31,573 nucleotides of DNA. It comes from JAABRT01 sp038259155. GTDB taxonomy: Bacteria; Gemmatimonadota; Gemmatimonadetes; Gemmatimonadales; Gemmatimonadaceae. Every line of letters starts with the position of its first letter. The stretch's first letter is position 1. The stretch lies in the NCBI GenBank assembly GCA_038259155.1, contig JBBSPE010000039.1, forward strand, positions 1-31,573. The letters are read 5' to 3'. Under the pieces are notes generated by a model that saw only the letters and a program-made list of their open reading frames with translations, did not search any database and was not told the origin of the DNA. Below, piece after piece: positions 15,133-24,114 of the stretch. The translations under genes and the position numbers were made by a program.

Positions 15133-16743
15133 TCAGCCCGTATAGTGCCGGGCCCACTGCTCCCGCAGTTTGAGCTTCCAGATCTTGCCCGTGGCGGTCT
15201 GGGGCAGCGCATCCACGAACACGACGTCGTCTGGCACGGCCAGGCGCGCTACCCGCTCCTTCATGAAGGCGAGCAGGCCCTCGGCGTTGACGGCGGTCTC
15301 GGCGGTGGGCTGCACCACCAGCAAGGGACGCTCGGTCCACTGGGGGTGCGCACCCCCAACGCCCGCGACGGCGCCCACGCCGGGATACTCGAGCGCGACG
15401 TTCTCCAGCTCCACCGAACTGATCCACTCGCCGCCCGATTTGATCACGTCCTTGCTGCGATCGGTGATGAGCATGAACCCCTCCGGGTCGATGGTCGCCA
15501 CGTCGCCGGTGGCGAACCAACCGTCCTCCAGTGCGGTCTCCGTCGCGCCGAAGTAGCGCTCGATCACCCACAGGCCGCGAACGCGCAGATCGCCAAACGC
15601 ATTGCCATCACGTGGCAGCGGCTTCTTCGTGGTGTCCACCACCTGAATGTCCACGCCAAACGGCACACGCCCCTGCTTGCGTCGCAGCGCGCGCTGCTCC
15701 TCCGCGGAAAGCGAACCCTGCGCGCGCGTGAACGAGTTGAGCGTGCCGAGTGGACTGGTTTCCGTCATGCCCCACGCGTGCAGCACCTCCACCCCGAGTT
15801 GTTCGAACGCATCGATCATGGACGCGGGACAGGCGGCACCACCGATTACGGTACGCGTGAATGCCGGCAGTGAGACGTTGTTTGCGCGGATGTGCGAGAG
15901 CAACGAGGTCCAGATTGTCGGCACGCCAGCTGCGACGGTCACGCCTTCAGCGAGCATCAACTGCGTGAGGCTTGCGCCGTCGAGACGCGGACCGGGCAGC
16001 ACAAGCGTGGCGCCAACCATTGGCGCGCCGTATGGAATGCCCCATGCGTTCACATGAAACATGGGAACGACGGGCAAAATGACATCTCGCGCGGAGAAGT
16101 TGCCGGAGTCCGGGAGTGCAAACGCATAGGAGTGCAGCACGGATGATCGGTGACTGTACAGCACGCCCTTGGGATTGCCGGTGGTACCGGAGGTATAGCA
16201 GAGCGATGACGCCGTGCGCTCGTCGAACTGCGGCCAGGTGAAGACGGTGGACGCGTGCGCGAGGCCAGCCTCATACGCGGTCGCAAATGGCGTGCTCTCC
16301 GGAACTGCACCCTCATGCACCATCGCGATCCAGTGCCGCACGCCAGGGCACTGCGGCTGCAGGCGCGCCACCAGTGGTGCGAACGTGCTGTCAAAGCACA
16401 CGACCTGATCGTCCGCGTCATTGATGATGAACACAAGCTGCTCCTCGAACAGCCGCGGGTTCACGGTGTGGCACACGCCGCCGGACCCCGAGACACCGAA
16501 GTAGAGCTCGAGATGCCGGTACGTGTTCCACGCGAGCGTGGCCACCCGGTCGCCCGGCCGCACGCCAAGAGACGCCATCAGGTTCGCGACCTGGCGACTG
16601 CGCCGGTGCACATCGCTCCAGGTGTAGCGATGCACGGGGCCCTCCACCGTCTGCGTGACGACCTGCGCGCCACCGTGCCACCGATCAGCATGCTCGATCA
16701 GCGCGCTGATCAACAGGGGGCGGTCCTGCATTTGGCCAAGCAT
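15133..16743 (-). CDS. Acyl-CoA synthetase (AMP-forming fatty-acid--CoA ligase)
   Basis: This 536-aa ANL-superfamily enzyme activates a carboxylic acid with ATP and joins it to CoA. The P-loop YTSGTTGNPKG is at 183-193, HAWGMTETSPLG gives the acyl-adenylate site, DRSKDVIKSGGEWIS is the hinge (A8) region, and TATGKIWK near the C-terminus holds the catalytic Lys520. The pattern resembles AlkK-type medium/long-chain ligases. The exact chain length is not predictable. The start ATG 16743 has GGAG about 5 nt upstream; ATG 16731 is less likely. It lies 24 bp after a DUF1569 gene on the same strand, so the two are probably co-transcribed. Confidence 0.93.
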   Translation of the reverse strand: MLGQMQDRPLLISALIEHADRWHGGAQVVTQTVEGPVHRYTWSDVHRRSRQVANLMASLGVRPGDRVATLAWNTYRHLELYFGVSGSGGVCHTVNPRLFEEQLVFIINDADDQVVCFDSTFAPLVARLQPQCPGVRHWIAMVHEGAVPESTPFATAYEAGLAHASTVFTWPQFDERTASSLCYTSGTTGNPKGVLYSHRSSVLHSYAFALPDSGNFSARDVILPVVPMFHVNAWGIPYGAPMVGATLVLPGPRLDGASLTQLMLAEGVTVAAGVPTIWTSLLSHIRANNVSLPAFTRTVIGGAACPASMIDAFEQLGVEVLHAWGMTETSPLGTLNSFTRAQGSLSAEEQRALRRKQGRVPFGVDIQVVDTTKKPLPRDGNAFGDLRVRGLWVIERYFGATETALEDGWFATGDVATIDPEGFMLITDRSKDVIKSGGEWISSVELENVALEYPGVGAVAGVGGAHPQWTERPLLVVQPTAETAVNAEGLLAFMKERVARLAVPDDVVFVDALPQTATGKIWKLKLREQWARHYTG

Positions 16744-16767
16744 GCCAGCTCCAGAAGGTCGGTGAGC

Positions 16768-17220
16768 CTACACGCCAAACTGCGTGAGATGATGGTCCAG
16801 ATGCTTGTAGAACAAGTTGTTCCACTCCTGGGCCGAGAGCGGACCGAAGGACAGGGACTCCTTGCCCTCAAAATGGGCGGCGCCGAGTGCCTGCGTCTTC
16901 GCGACGTAGTCGAGCAGTTGCTGCTTCTCCACCTCGAAGTCGCGCCGGTCGGCAATGACGAACACGGGCGCCGTACGACTGTTCCGCGCATAGGGCGTCT
17001 CGTTCACCACACCGGACTTCACGAATGTGCGGAGCAGGAACCGCACCAACGCATTTGGCCGCGGATGTCTGTCCGTGAACGCCATGTCGTAGGCCACGAT
17101 GCAGTGTGCGAGCATCTGGTCCACGCGCATCTTTCCCCAATGCGGGGTGGTCTCGGGCGTCAGGGCGTTGATGCGGCGCGCGAGCTCGGCGCTGACGTCG
17201 GGAGCGAACATGTTCTGCAT
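16768..17220 (-). CDS. DUF1569 (DinB-like) protein
   Basis: This 150-aa protein starts at ATG 17218-17220. WGKMRVDQMLAHC near residue 28 and YKHLDHHLTQFG at the C-terminus are hallmarks of DUF1569, a four-helix DinB-like family. His39 with His140, His143 and His144 could form a metal site, as in DinB-type thiol-dependent enzymes, but activity is not known for the family. It has no signal peptide and is probably cytoplasmic. It is followed after 24 bp by the acyl-CoA synthetase gene. The open frame continues upstream of the chosen start, but that part is low-complexity and not family-like. Confidence 0.82.
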   Translation of the reverse strand: MQNMFAPDVSAELARRINALTPETTPHWGKMRVDQMLAHCIVAYDMAFTDRHPRPNALVRFLLRTFVKSGVVNETPYARNSRTAPVFVIADRRDFEVEKQQLLDYVAKTQALGAAHFEGKESLSFGPLSAQEWNNLFYKHLDHHLTQFGV

Positions 17221-17418
17221 GCGGGGAGCTTGCTGCCGACCGCTGGCCACGTCAAGCGGGGTGGGACGGAAGTGCCAGTCTGGCTGATTCAACGGTTGGT
17301 GCGGTCGGTTGGTCTCATGGGGAGAACCTTTGCCCACGCCAGGATATGCGGCATCCAGTTGTGGGTGCACACTGTCCGACCGGCTGTGCCTCCGCATCCT
17401 GACCTCTCTCCAGCGCTC

Positions 17419-18975
17419 ATGAACCACCAACCCACTCACCACGCGGCTCGTTCGCCATATGATGCCGTCCCGCGTTCCCCCACGGCGTGCATCGGCCCCG
17501 CCCGTGCGATGCTTGCTGTTGCGGTCGCTCTGACGCTCTGTTCGCCGGTACTGTCCGCCGGCGCGATTCTCCCCGCTCAGGAGCGGGCCGCACTCCCAGC
17601 GCCCACGTGCCGAGCAACACTCGACTCCCTCGACGCAAAAACGCGGCAGAACTACGCCGGCTTCCTGCTCGAGGTGCGCGGCGCGCGCGCGGACGCGTAT
17701 CACAACATGGTCACGGCGGCGCGTGCGGACGCCGATGCCCGGACGCTCGACAGCTGCCTACCGGTATTGCGCGGCTACGCCGGCTGGTACGACGATCCGC
17801 ACCTGTTCGTGTTCCAGAGTCAATCGGCGGATACGAGCACGGCGCGGCGGCGCGCCGCCGAGTTGGAACATCACCCCGTGAGCGAACGCGCGGTGCGATC
17901 ACGCGTGCAAATGGCTGGCAACGCGGCCGATCCGCTCGAGGGCATCTGGTACGACGGCCAGCAGCGTATTGCGGTGGTACCGGATGCGGCACGCGGCACC
18001 GGACACCTGATTGGCGTGCTGATCACGAGCGACACCGTGGCGTGGCCCGTGGGCGCGGTGCGCGCGCGCTTCACGCGCCAGTCCGAGGGCGCGTACACCG
18101 TTGACATGCTCACACGCGGCTTTGCCCATCTCACCCTCGACGCCACGCTCCACCGGGGCGACCTCCTGCGCTTCTCGCCGGGCATGTGGGGGCGTGCGTT
18201 TCCGGGCGGTGCGGTGCGTTCGGGATACCTCGACGCCACGGACGTGCACCGTCCCACCGTGGTGGTGCGACCGAAGTCAGTGGTCGTGTCCATCCCGTCG
18301 CACGATCCAGCCCACACATCGTTGCTCGACAGTCTGGTGCGTGCACACGCAGCGGAGATCGAATCGCGGCCGCTGTTGATCGTGGATGTGCGCGGAAACG
18401 AGGGTGGCTCATCGCTCATGTCGCGCGTGCTCGATCCATTCATCGCCAGCCGCGAGCAACGCGTCACGCCGTACGATTCCGGTGCCGCGGTGGTGATGTC
18501 GTCGCCCGCGCAGATGGCGTACGCGCGACGGTTCGCAGGCTCGGACACCACCGCGTTCGTGCGCGACCTGCTCGCCCGTATGGCCGCCAGCCCCGGACAG
18601 CTCGTGCAAATTGAGCCCGGACCGCCGGCACCGCCCACCGTGGTGCCCGCCCGCGCCGGTGGCTGGAAGGTGGTGGTGCTGGTGGACCATGGCACCGTGA
18701 GCGCATCGGAAGTGCTCGTGCTGAACGCGCTGCGCAGCACGCGGGCAACGGTGGTAGGCACCAACACGGCTGGCGCGCTCGACTACCAGAGCGTCAACAT
18801 CGTCTCACTTGGCACCGGCGACCGTCGGTGGGCGCTCGGCTACCCGACCATCACCGCGCACGCCGATCTGCCGCGACGCGGCATGCGCGGGAAAGGCATC
18901 GCACCGGATGTCCGCCTGGACTGGGCGCAGGTCCCTGATGCGATTGTTGAAGTCGAGCGGCGGTTCGCCCCATGA
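17419..18975 (+). CDS. S41-family peptidase, secreted
   Basis: From ATG 17419 this is 518 aa. A hydrophobic signal stretch (MLAVAVALTLCSPVLSAGA, residues 31-49) follows a 30-residue polar N-terminus. ATG 17509 would remove that tail but leave no positive charge, so the start is uncertain. The C-terminal half is the S41 fold of C-terminal processing and TSP-type proteases: VDVRGNEGG (322-330) is the core strand-loop, and HGTVSASE (424-431) carries the predicted nucleophile serine, followed by GTNTAGALDY. No PDZ domain is apparent. It likely acts in the periplasm or outside the cell. It faces the M20 peptidase gene with a 24-bp gap. Confidence 0.85.
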   Translation: MNHQPTHHAARSPYDAVPRSPTACIGPARAMLAVAVALTLCSPVLSAGAILPAQERAALPAPTCRATLDSLDAKTRQNYAGFLLEVRGARADAYHNMVTAARADADARTLDSCLPVLRGYAGWYDDPHLFVFQSQSADTSTARRRAAELEHHPVSERAVRSRVQMAGNAADPLEGIWYDGQQRIAVVPDAARGTGHLIGVLITSDTVAWPVGAVRARFTRQSEGAYTVDMLTRGFAHLTLDATLHRGDLLRFSPGMWGRAFPGGAVRSGYLDATDVHRPTVVVRPKSVVVSIPSHDPAHTSLLDSLVRAHAAEIESRPLLIVDVRGNEGGSSLMSRVLDPFIASREQRVTPYDSGAAVVMSSPAQMAYARRFAGSDTTAFVRDLLARMAASPGQLVQIEPGPPAPPTVVPARAGGWKVVVLVDHGTVSASEVLVLNALRSTRATVVGTNTAGALDYQSVNIVSLGTGDRRWALGYPTITAHADLPRRGMRGKGIAPDVRLDWAQVPDAIVEVERRFAP

Positions 18976-18999
18976 GCCGCCGCCGCAACCCGACCTCGA

Positions 19000-20364
19000 T
19001 CAGGGAACCACGCGGGCCGGCGGCACCGGCGTGATGCCATCGGCAAACGTTGCGGCCAACAGATACAACAGCTTGGTGGAGGGCAGCGCGGACGACGCCA
19101 ACGCGTATTCCGTGAGCTGATGCGCGCCGGAGGCGCGGGAGCCGCCAATGGCGATGCTCGGAATCTTGCGCACCACGCCGGGGTTCGCGTCCGTTGCACC
19201 CGTAGCCACCGCCTCCGTGGCGCCGGGCATGCCCGCCGTGATACCGAGCGCGCGATTGATGTCCACCGCCGTCTGCACCAGCGGGTGTGCGCGGGCGCCT
19301 TCGAGCTGCTTTGCGGTGCCGCCGGCGCGGCTCTTCTGTTCGACTTCGATGCGCAGACCCACCTTCTGCTCGTCGGCGACCTCCTGCGCAATGCGACCAA
19401 TCGTACGGTCAAGCGAATCGAGCAGCACGGGGTCGGGACTCCGCAAGTCCACCGTGAAGTAGAGCTCCTGTGGCACGGAGTTGAAGATGTTGCCGCCGTG
19501 GATCTGCCCCACGTTCAACACCGCACCATCGGGCAGCGCATGAAACTCGAGCTGATACAGCCGCTCGACGGCCTCGGCCAGCGCACGGACCGGAGTGGGC
19601 CGTCCGCGCGACGCGAGCGTGTGCGCACCCGGACTTGTGAACACGTACTTGGTCCAGTAAATGCCGAGCGCCCCGTACGACACCACGCCGAATTGTCCGT
19701 CGGGGACAATGAGCAGGTCAGGTGCCGGGTTGTGCGAGAGCCAGTACTCCATGCCGATGAGGCCGAGCTCCTCCTGCACCGTGGCAATGAAGATGAAGTC
19801 GCCTTTGCTCGTGAACTTCGTGGCATTCATCGCGCGAATCGTGGCGAGCATGTTGGCGACGGATGCGGTGTTGTCGCCGACACCGGGCGCGTAGAGCGTG
19901 TCCCCCACGCGCCGCACCGTGGTGTTTGTCTCCGGTGGAAACACCACGTCGGTGTGGGCGGCGATCACGATTGTGGGACCACCACCCGTGCCCTTGCGGA
20001 GGCCGCTCACGTTGCCAATGGAGTCCACCGTCACCTGCAGTCCCTCCTCCTCGAACACGCGCTTCACATAGTCCCCGCGCGCCTGCTCGAGTCGCGACTT
20101 GCCGGGAATCTGCGTAATGCGGATCCACTCCTCCACCTGCTGCGGGAACCGCTCCTCGAGCAGGGTGAGGGCCGACTTGACGTCGGGCCGCTGCATGAGG
20201 GCCGGGTCCCAGGCGGTGGGGAACACCTGGGCAGCTACGGTCGACGCGCTCGCGACGCTCGCGACGCTCGCGAAGGCGAGCAGCGCGCCCACGAGGCCCA
20301 AGCGGGTGGTGCGGGGCAGGGTGAAATGCAATCCGGGGCGACGGCGACGGGCTGAGAGCGACAT
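19000..20364 (-). CDS. M20/M25/M40-family metallopeptidase, secreted
   Basis: This 454-aa protein from ATG 20362-20364 has an N-terminal signal peptide (basic ARRRR, hydrophobic LGLVGALLAFASVASVASA, cleavage near VAAQ46). The di-zinc site is recognisable: His137-Thr-Asp139 (AAHTDVVF), Asp164 (APGVGDN), the Glu198-Glu199 pair (TVQEELGL), and His415 near the C-terminus (SGAHQLTEYA). The dimerisation (lid) domain lies between about 235 and 350. Family members hydrolyse dipeptides, tripeptides or acylated amino acids. With the S41 peptidase alongside it may feed on peptides, which is inference. It is divergent from padR, with a 140-bp shared upstream region. Confidence 0.9.
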   Translation of the reverse strand: MSLSARRRRPGLHFTLPRTTRLGLVGALLAFASVASVASASTVAAQVFPTAWDPALMQRPDVKSALTLLEERFPQQVEEWIRITQIPGKSRLEQARGDYVKRVFEEEGLQVTVDSIGNVSGLRKGTGGGPTIVIAAHTDVVFPPETNTTVRRVGDTLYAPGVGDNTASVANMLATIRAMNATKFTSKGDFIFIATVQEELGLIGMEYWLSHNPAPDLLIVPDGQFGVVSYGALGIYWTKYVFTSPGAHTLASRGRPTPVRALAEAVERLYQLEFHALPDGAVLNVGQIHGGNIFNSVPQELYFTVDLRSPDPVLLDSLDRTIGRIAQEVADEQKVGLRIEVEQKSRAGGTAKQLEGARAHPLVQTAVDINRALGITAGMPGATEAVATGATDANPGVVRKIPSIAIGGSRASGAHQLTEYALASSALPSTKLLYLLAATFADGITPVPPARVVP

Positions 20365-20465
20365 GTGCTGTGAACTCGTGTGCGGGGACGTTGGGTGGCA
20401 GTCTGACCACGCAAGATGGCCTCCCGTCGCCCGTGTTGCTTGACGGCGCGCCTCGGCGCTTCTAG

Positions 20466-20503
20466 TATCCCTCACATGATGAGCACTCACCATGTGAGGG
20501 ATA
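20466..20503. promoter_or_regulatory. Perfect 13-bp inverted repeat at the padR start (likely operator)
   Basis: Arms 20466-20478 (tatccctcacatg) and 20491-20503 are exact reverse complements with a 12-nt spacer. The right arm contains the padR ribosome site GAGGG (20496-20500), and the ATG is at 20505. PadR regulators bind such dyads and commonly repress their own gene. In RNA, the same dyad could fold and hide the ribosome site. The divergent M20 peptidase gene begins 102 bp to the left. Confidence 0.7.
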
Positions 20504-20504
20504 G

Positions 20505-20846
20505 ATGAACGGCGCGCCGAACGATCCGCTCCCGTTGCTGCAAGGTACGGTGGACGTGCTCATTCTGAAGGCGCTCGCCTGGGCCCCCATGCACGGGTAT
20601 GCCGTCTCGCAGTGGATTCGCGATCGGGCCAATGAGGCGCTCGCCGTGGAAGACGCGGCGCTGTATCAGGCGCTGCACCGCCTCGAGCGGAAAGGCCTCG
20701 TGTCCTCTGAGTGGGGTATGTCCGAGAACAATCGGCGCGCCCGCATCTACTCACTGGCAACGGCCGGCCAGCAGCAGTTGCAGCGCGAGGTCACCGAACT
20801 GCGGCGCTATTTCGAGGCGCTCTTTCTGGTGCTGGATACCCGCTGA
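20505..20846 (+). CDS. PadR-family transcriptional regulator
   Basis: This 113-aa protein matches the PadR winged helix: LLQGTVDVLILKALAWAPMHGYAVSQWI at the N-terminus, then EDAALYQALHRLERKGLVSSEWG (recognition helix and wing) and RRARIYSLATAGQQQL, ending in a dimerisation helix. These are cytoplasmic DNA-binding repressors. GAGGG 4 nt before the ATG fixes the start, and it lies in one arm of the 13-bp inverted repeat. An ADOP-type permease gene follows 31 bp downstream. This PadR-ADOP pairing is common in Acidobacteria and Gemmatimonadota, and the regulator probably controls both genes. It has no obvious effector domain. Confidence 0.93.
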   Translation: MNGAPNDPLPLLQGTVDVLILKALAWAPMHGYAVSQWIRDRANEALAVEDAALYQALHRLERKGLVSSEWGMSENNRRARIYSLATAGQQQLQREVTELRRYFEALFLVLDTR

Positions 20847-20877
20847 CACCGTCGATCGCCTCTGACTGCTCGCGTTC

Positions 20878-23146
20878 ATGTCGCCAACACGTGGTCCTCG
20901 CCCGCTTCGCTTCCGGTTGCGTTCTCGCGATCGCGTGGGGCTTGACGTGTCGGATGAGCTCGAGTTCCACCTGAGTATGGTGGCGTCGGATCTGGAGCGG
21001 CGGGGCTGGGCGGCTGGTGATGCCGCGGCCGAGGCGCGTCGCCGCTTCGGCGACCTGGAGTACACGCGAGACTACTGTCGGGAGCAGGACCTCAAATCGA
21101 TGCAGGAGCACAGTCGCATGGCGCTTTTCTTCGACCTCGCGCAGGACCTGCGCTTCACGCTGCGCTCACTTGCCAAGGCGCCCGCGTTCACGGCCGTGGT
21201 GCTGCTTACGCTCGCGCTGGGGATAGGCGCGAACACTGCCATATTCAGCGCGGTGCGCGGAGTCCTTCTCGAGCCGCTGCCATTTCGCGACCCGGATGCC
21301 CGAGCACTTCGCATATCCCGCCGATGCGTCGCTTGCCGCCTGGGTGCCGCTGTCCGTGCTGGGACCCGAATCCATTGGCCGTGTGCGGGGAGCGCGGTTT
21401 CAGGGCGTGGTCGCGCGACTGGCGGCCGGTGCGAGCGCCGAGCAGCTGCAGGCGGAACTCAATGGCATCGTCTCGCGCATTGCCGCCGAGTTTCCGGAGA
21501 ACCGGGGGTGGGTCAGTGTGAGTGTTTCGTCGTTGCGCACTTCGATTGTCGGCGACGTGTCACGCCCGCTCACACTGGTGTTCGGCGGTGTGCTCCTGGT
21601 GCTGCTCATCGCCTGCGCGAATGTGGCGGGGTTGCTGCTGGCGCGCGCTACGGCGCGACAGCGGGAACTGGCGGTGCGGGCGGCGTTGGGCGCGGGCCGT
21701 GGGCGCATCACCCGGCAGCTGCTGACGGAGAGCGTGGTGCTCGCGCTGGGCGGCGGCGCGCTCGGTGTCCTGCTGGCGTTGTGGACGCTCCGTGCTATCG
21801 GTGCGTCCGATCTCGGCGTGCCGCGCGCCGATCTCGTTCGGATCGACGCGCCTGTCCTGCTGTTTGCGGTCGCGCTGTCACTCGTGGCGGGTGCGCTGTT
21901 CGGCGTGCTGCCGTCGCTGCGTGCCACGGGCGCGTCGCTGATTGGTGCGCTGCGCGCGGGCACGAGTGGGAGCGTGGGTGTTGGCGGGCAATTGCGACAA
22001 CTGCTGGTGGTTGCACAGGTCGCGCTCGCCGTGATGCTCGTGACGGCGGCGGCGCTCACCACCAAGAGTTTCGCGCGGCTGCAGGCGGTCGACCTGGGTT
22101 TCAACCCGGACCAAGCCCTCTTCGTGGAAATGAGCGTGGGCGATCGCTATGAGACCGACGTGGCCAATCGCGCGTACTATCAGGCGGTGCTCGACGCGAT
22201 TGCCGAGGTGCCGGGCGTGGCGGCCGTGGGAGCGATTCGCGACCTGCCCACGCGAGGCATGGGCGAGAGCGGCACGGTGCGCATTGCCGGCGTGACCGAC
22301 ACCCCCGAGACCCGACCCCTGGCACAGTTTCACCAGGTGAGCCGCGACTACTTCCGCGCCATGCAGATTCCCCTGCGCCGTGGGCGTGCGTTTGCAGCGG
22401 CAGACCGCATGGACGCCCCACCGGTCGCGATCGTCGATGAGGAGTTCGCGCGTCGCAACTTTCCCGACGACGATCCCACCACCCACGCGCTGCGGTTTGG
22501 CGAAACCGACGTGCCGATCATTGGCGTGGTGGCGAGCGTGCGGCAGGGCGGGGCTGCGGAGCCCTTTGCGCCCACGGTGTACCTGCACGCGCAGCAATCG
22601 TTCCGCCGCCGCATGAGCATCGTGGTGCGCACGGCCGGGGAACCACTCGCGCTTGCCGACGCCGTGCGGCAGGCGATCTGGCGCGTGGACGAGCAGCAGA
22701 CCATCACCTCGGTGGCGACGCTCGATGATGTCATGGGTCGGTCCGTGTCGCGCCCGCGACTGCTCGCGTCGCTGTTCGCGATGTTCGGCGCACTCGGCCT
22801 GACGCTCGGCGCGCTGGGTGTCTACGGCGTGCTTGCCTTTGGTGTCACGCAGCGTCGACCGGAGATTGGCGTGCGCATGGCGCTCGGGGCATCACCGGGC
22901 AGCGTGCGCCGCATGGTGGTGCGACAGGGGCTCGTGCTGGCCGTCGCCGGTGTTGCGATCGGCGTGCTTGGGGCCATTGCCATGACGCGCTCAATCCAGT
23001 CCGTGTTGTATGACGTGCAAGCGCTGGACGTATCCACGCTCGTGCAGGTGGCGCTGGTCGTGGTGGGCGCGGCGCTGCTCGCCAGCTGGCTACCGGCGCG
23101 GCGAGCGACGTCGATTGATCCGGCGGTGGCGCTGCGCAGTGACTGA
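20878..23146 (+). pseudogene. ADOP/MacB-like ABC transporter permease with internal deletion and frame change
   Basis: Reading from ATG 20878, about 140 codons give a typical permease prefix (LDVSDELEFHLSM...EARRRFGDLEY) and the first membrane helix (LAQDLRFTLRSLAKAPAFTA, LALGIGANTAIFSAV), ending PLPFRDPD near 21297. Homology resumes in the next frame at about 21296 with MPEHFAYPADA and runs to 23146 through LLIACANVAGLLLARA, GVYGVLAFGVTQRRPEIGVRMALGA and PARRATSIDPAVALRSD. Intact ADOPs have, as I recall, about 140-150 more residues between those two points, most of the first periplasmic domain. So this is a deletion that also shifted frame, not a lone indel. The 616-aa downstream frame has no ribosome site at 21296. 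The product is probably non-functional, unless this is an assembly error. Confidence 0.8.
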
Positions 23147-23452
23147 AGCGGCGACTGCGGTGGACGCGCGGCCTTCTGGGTTCAGCGGCACCTGCACCCT
23201 GTTTCCGACCAACCGCTGTACGTCTACCAGCCGAGCGTTTCGCGGCCTACGTGCATGCGATTCACCATCGATTCACCATGATGCCAACGGTCGGCTGGAC
23301 AGTGCCGATGCACGGCTGCCGTACTCCGACACGTGTCAGGTTCCGCGCGTGGCTACCTTATTGATACGGATGGTCTCCACCCCCAGTCGTTCGTTTGCCT
23401 TTGCCGGTGCCATTGCGCACACGACGTCCAACCCTCGTTCTCGAGCTTCGCC
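23147..23452. other. Intergenic region, no gene recognised
   Basis: This 306-bp stretch holds no convincing ORF. It has one tandem duplication of an 11-bp unit (cgattcaccat, 23258-23268 and 23269-23279). A more AT-rich patch near 23353-23370 (taccttattgata) could hold the cupin promoter, but no clean -35/-10 pair is visible. Confidence 0.6.
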
Positions 23453-24019
23453 ATGCCGCCGATCGAGCGCCGCACGTTCCTGGGACTCGCGCTGGCCGCG
23501 CTTCCGCTGTCGTACTTCGACTTGGATAGAGAGGGAGTCTCGATGCAACGATCATTGGGAGAATCGGATCCGGTGTTCGTGCGCGCAGGCGCGGACCGTG
23601 ACGATGTGCACAAGACGCTGGGGATCAGCACGATCGACTTCAAGGTGACATCCGCCGACACGGGCGGCGCCATGCTCGTGATCGAGAACACGAATCGCGC
23701 CAAGGGGGGGCCGGCGAAACACCAGCACCTCGCGCAGGACGAACTGTTCTACGTGATCGAGGGTGACTATGTGATGGTGGTTGGCGACCAACGCTTTGCA
23801 CTGAAGGCGGGCGATACGCTCCTCGCGCCGCGCCGGATTCCACACGTGTGGGCCTACGTGGGCAACACCGTGGGCCGGATGTTGATCACCTTCACACCGC
23901 CTGGTGCCATGGAGGACTTCTTTCGCGTCGTGTCGAAAGGCGACGCCATGCCGGTCCAGGACCCCGCGCTGTGGCGGGCGCATGGCATGGAACTGCTCGG
24001 CCCGCCGTTGCCCGTGTAA
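23453..24019 (+). CDS. Cupin-domain protein with Tat-like leader
   Basis: From ATG 23453 this is 188 aa. The N-terminus ERRTFLGLALAALPLSYF looks like a twin-arginine signal. The cupin core has GGPAKHQHLAQDELFYVIEG (85-104), giving metal ligands His90, His92 and Glu97, then LAPRRIPHVWAY with His131. It is a small single-domain cupin, so it could be a dioxygenase-like or sugar/ligand-binding protein; the substrate is unknown. A second in-frame ATG at 23543 (Met31) has an excellent ribosome site (GAGGGAG, 23531-23537) and would give a 158-aa cytoplasmic form. The fccAB genes follow after 141 bp, which may be coincidental. Confidence 0.8.
   Translation: MPPIERRTFLGLALAALPLSYFDLDREGVSMQRSLGESDPVFVRAGADRDDVHKTLGISTIDFKVTSADTGGAMLVIENTNRAKGGPAKHQHLAQDELFYVIEGDYVMVVGDQRFALKAGDTLLAPRRIPHVWAYVGNTVGRMLITFTPPGAMEDFFRVVSKGDAMPVQDPALWRAHGMELLGPPLPV
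23531..23537 (+). promoter_or_regulatory. Strong internal ribosome site in cupin gene
   Basis: GAGGGAG ends 5 nt before the in-frame ATG 23543 and is better than anything before ATG 23453. It makes an additional or alternative start without the Tat leader plausible. Confidence 0.5.
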
Positions 24020-24045
24020 GGGGCCGTCGTACGGGTAGGAGATTG

Positions 24046-24114
24046 ATGCTTTCCCATTCGGCGTTGCACGAGTGGGACAGGCGTCACAGAAGGCACGCCG
24101 GAGGAGCGGTATGA
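24046..24114 (+). CDS. Candidate small ORF 1 upstream of fccA (22 aa)
   Basis: ATG 24046 is preceded by AGGAG (24037-24041) at 4 nt. The peptide is His/Arg-rich (four His, five Arg in 22 residues) and stops at TGA 24112-24114, overlapping the ATG of the next small ORF as ATGA. No homology is recognised. It may be a leader peptide or a chance ORF. Confidence 0.25.
   Translation: MLSHSALHEWDRRHRRHAGGAV

Noticed and set aside
16255..17418. N-terminal extension of the S41 peptidase frame far upstream
   Set aside because: This part is antisense to the acyl-CoA synthetase and DUF1569 genes and has no domain; the open frame is a high-GC artefact.
23258..23279. Tandem 11-bp repeat as a transposition target duplication
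   Set aside because: The copies are adjacent with nothing inserted between them, and no transposase or inverted ends are nearby.
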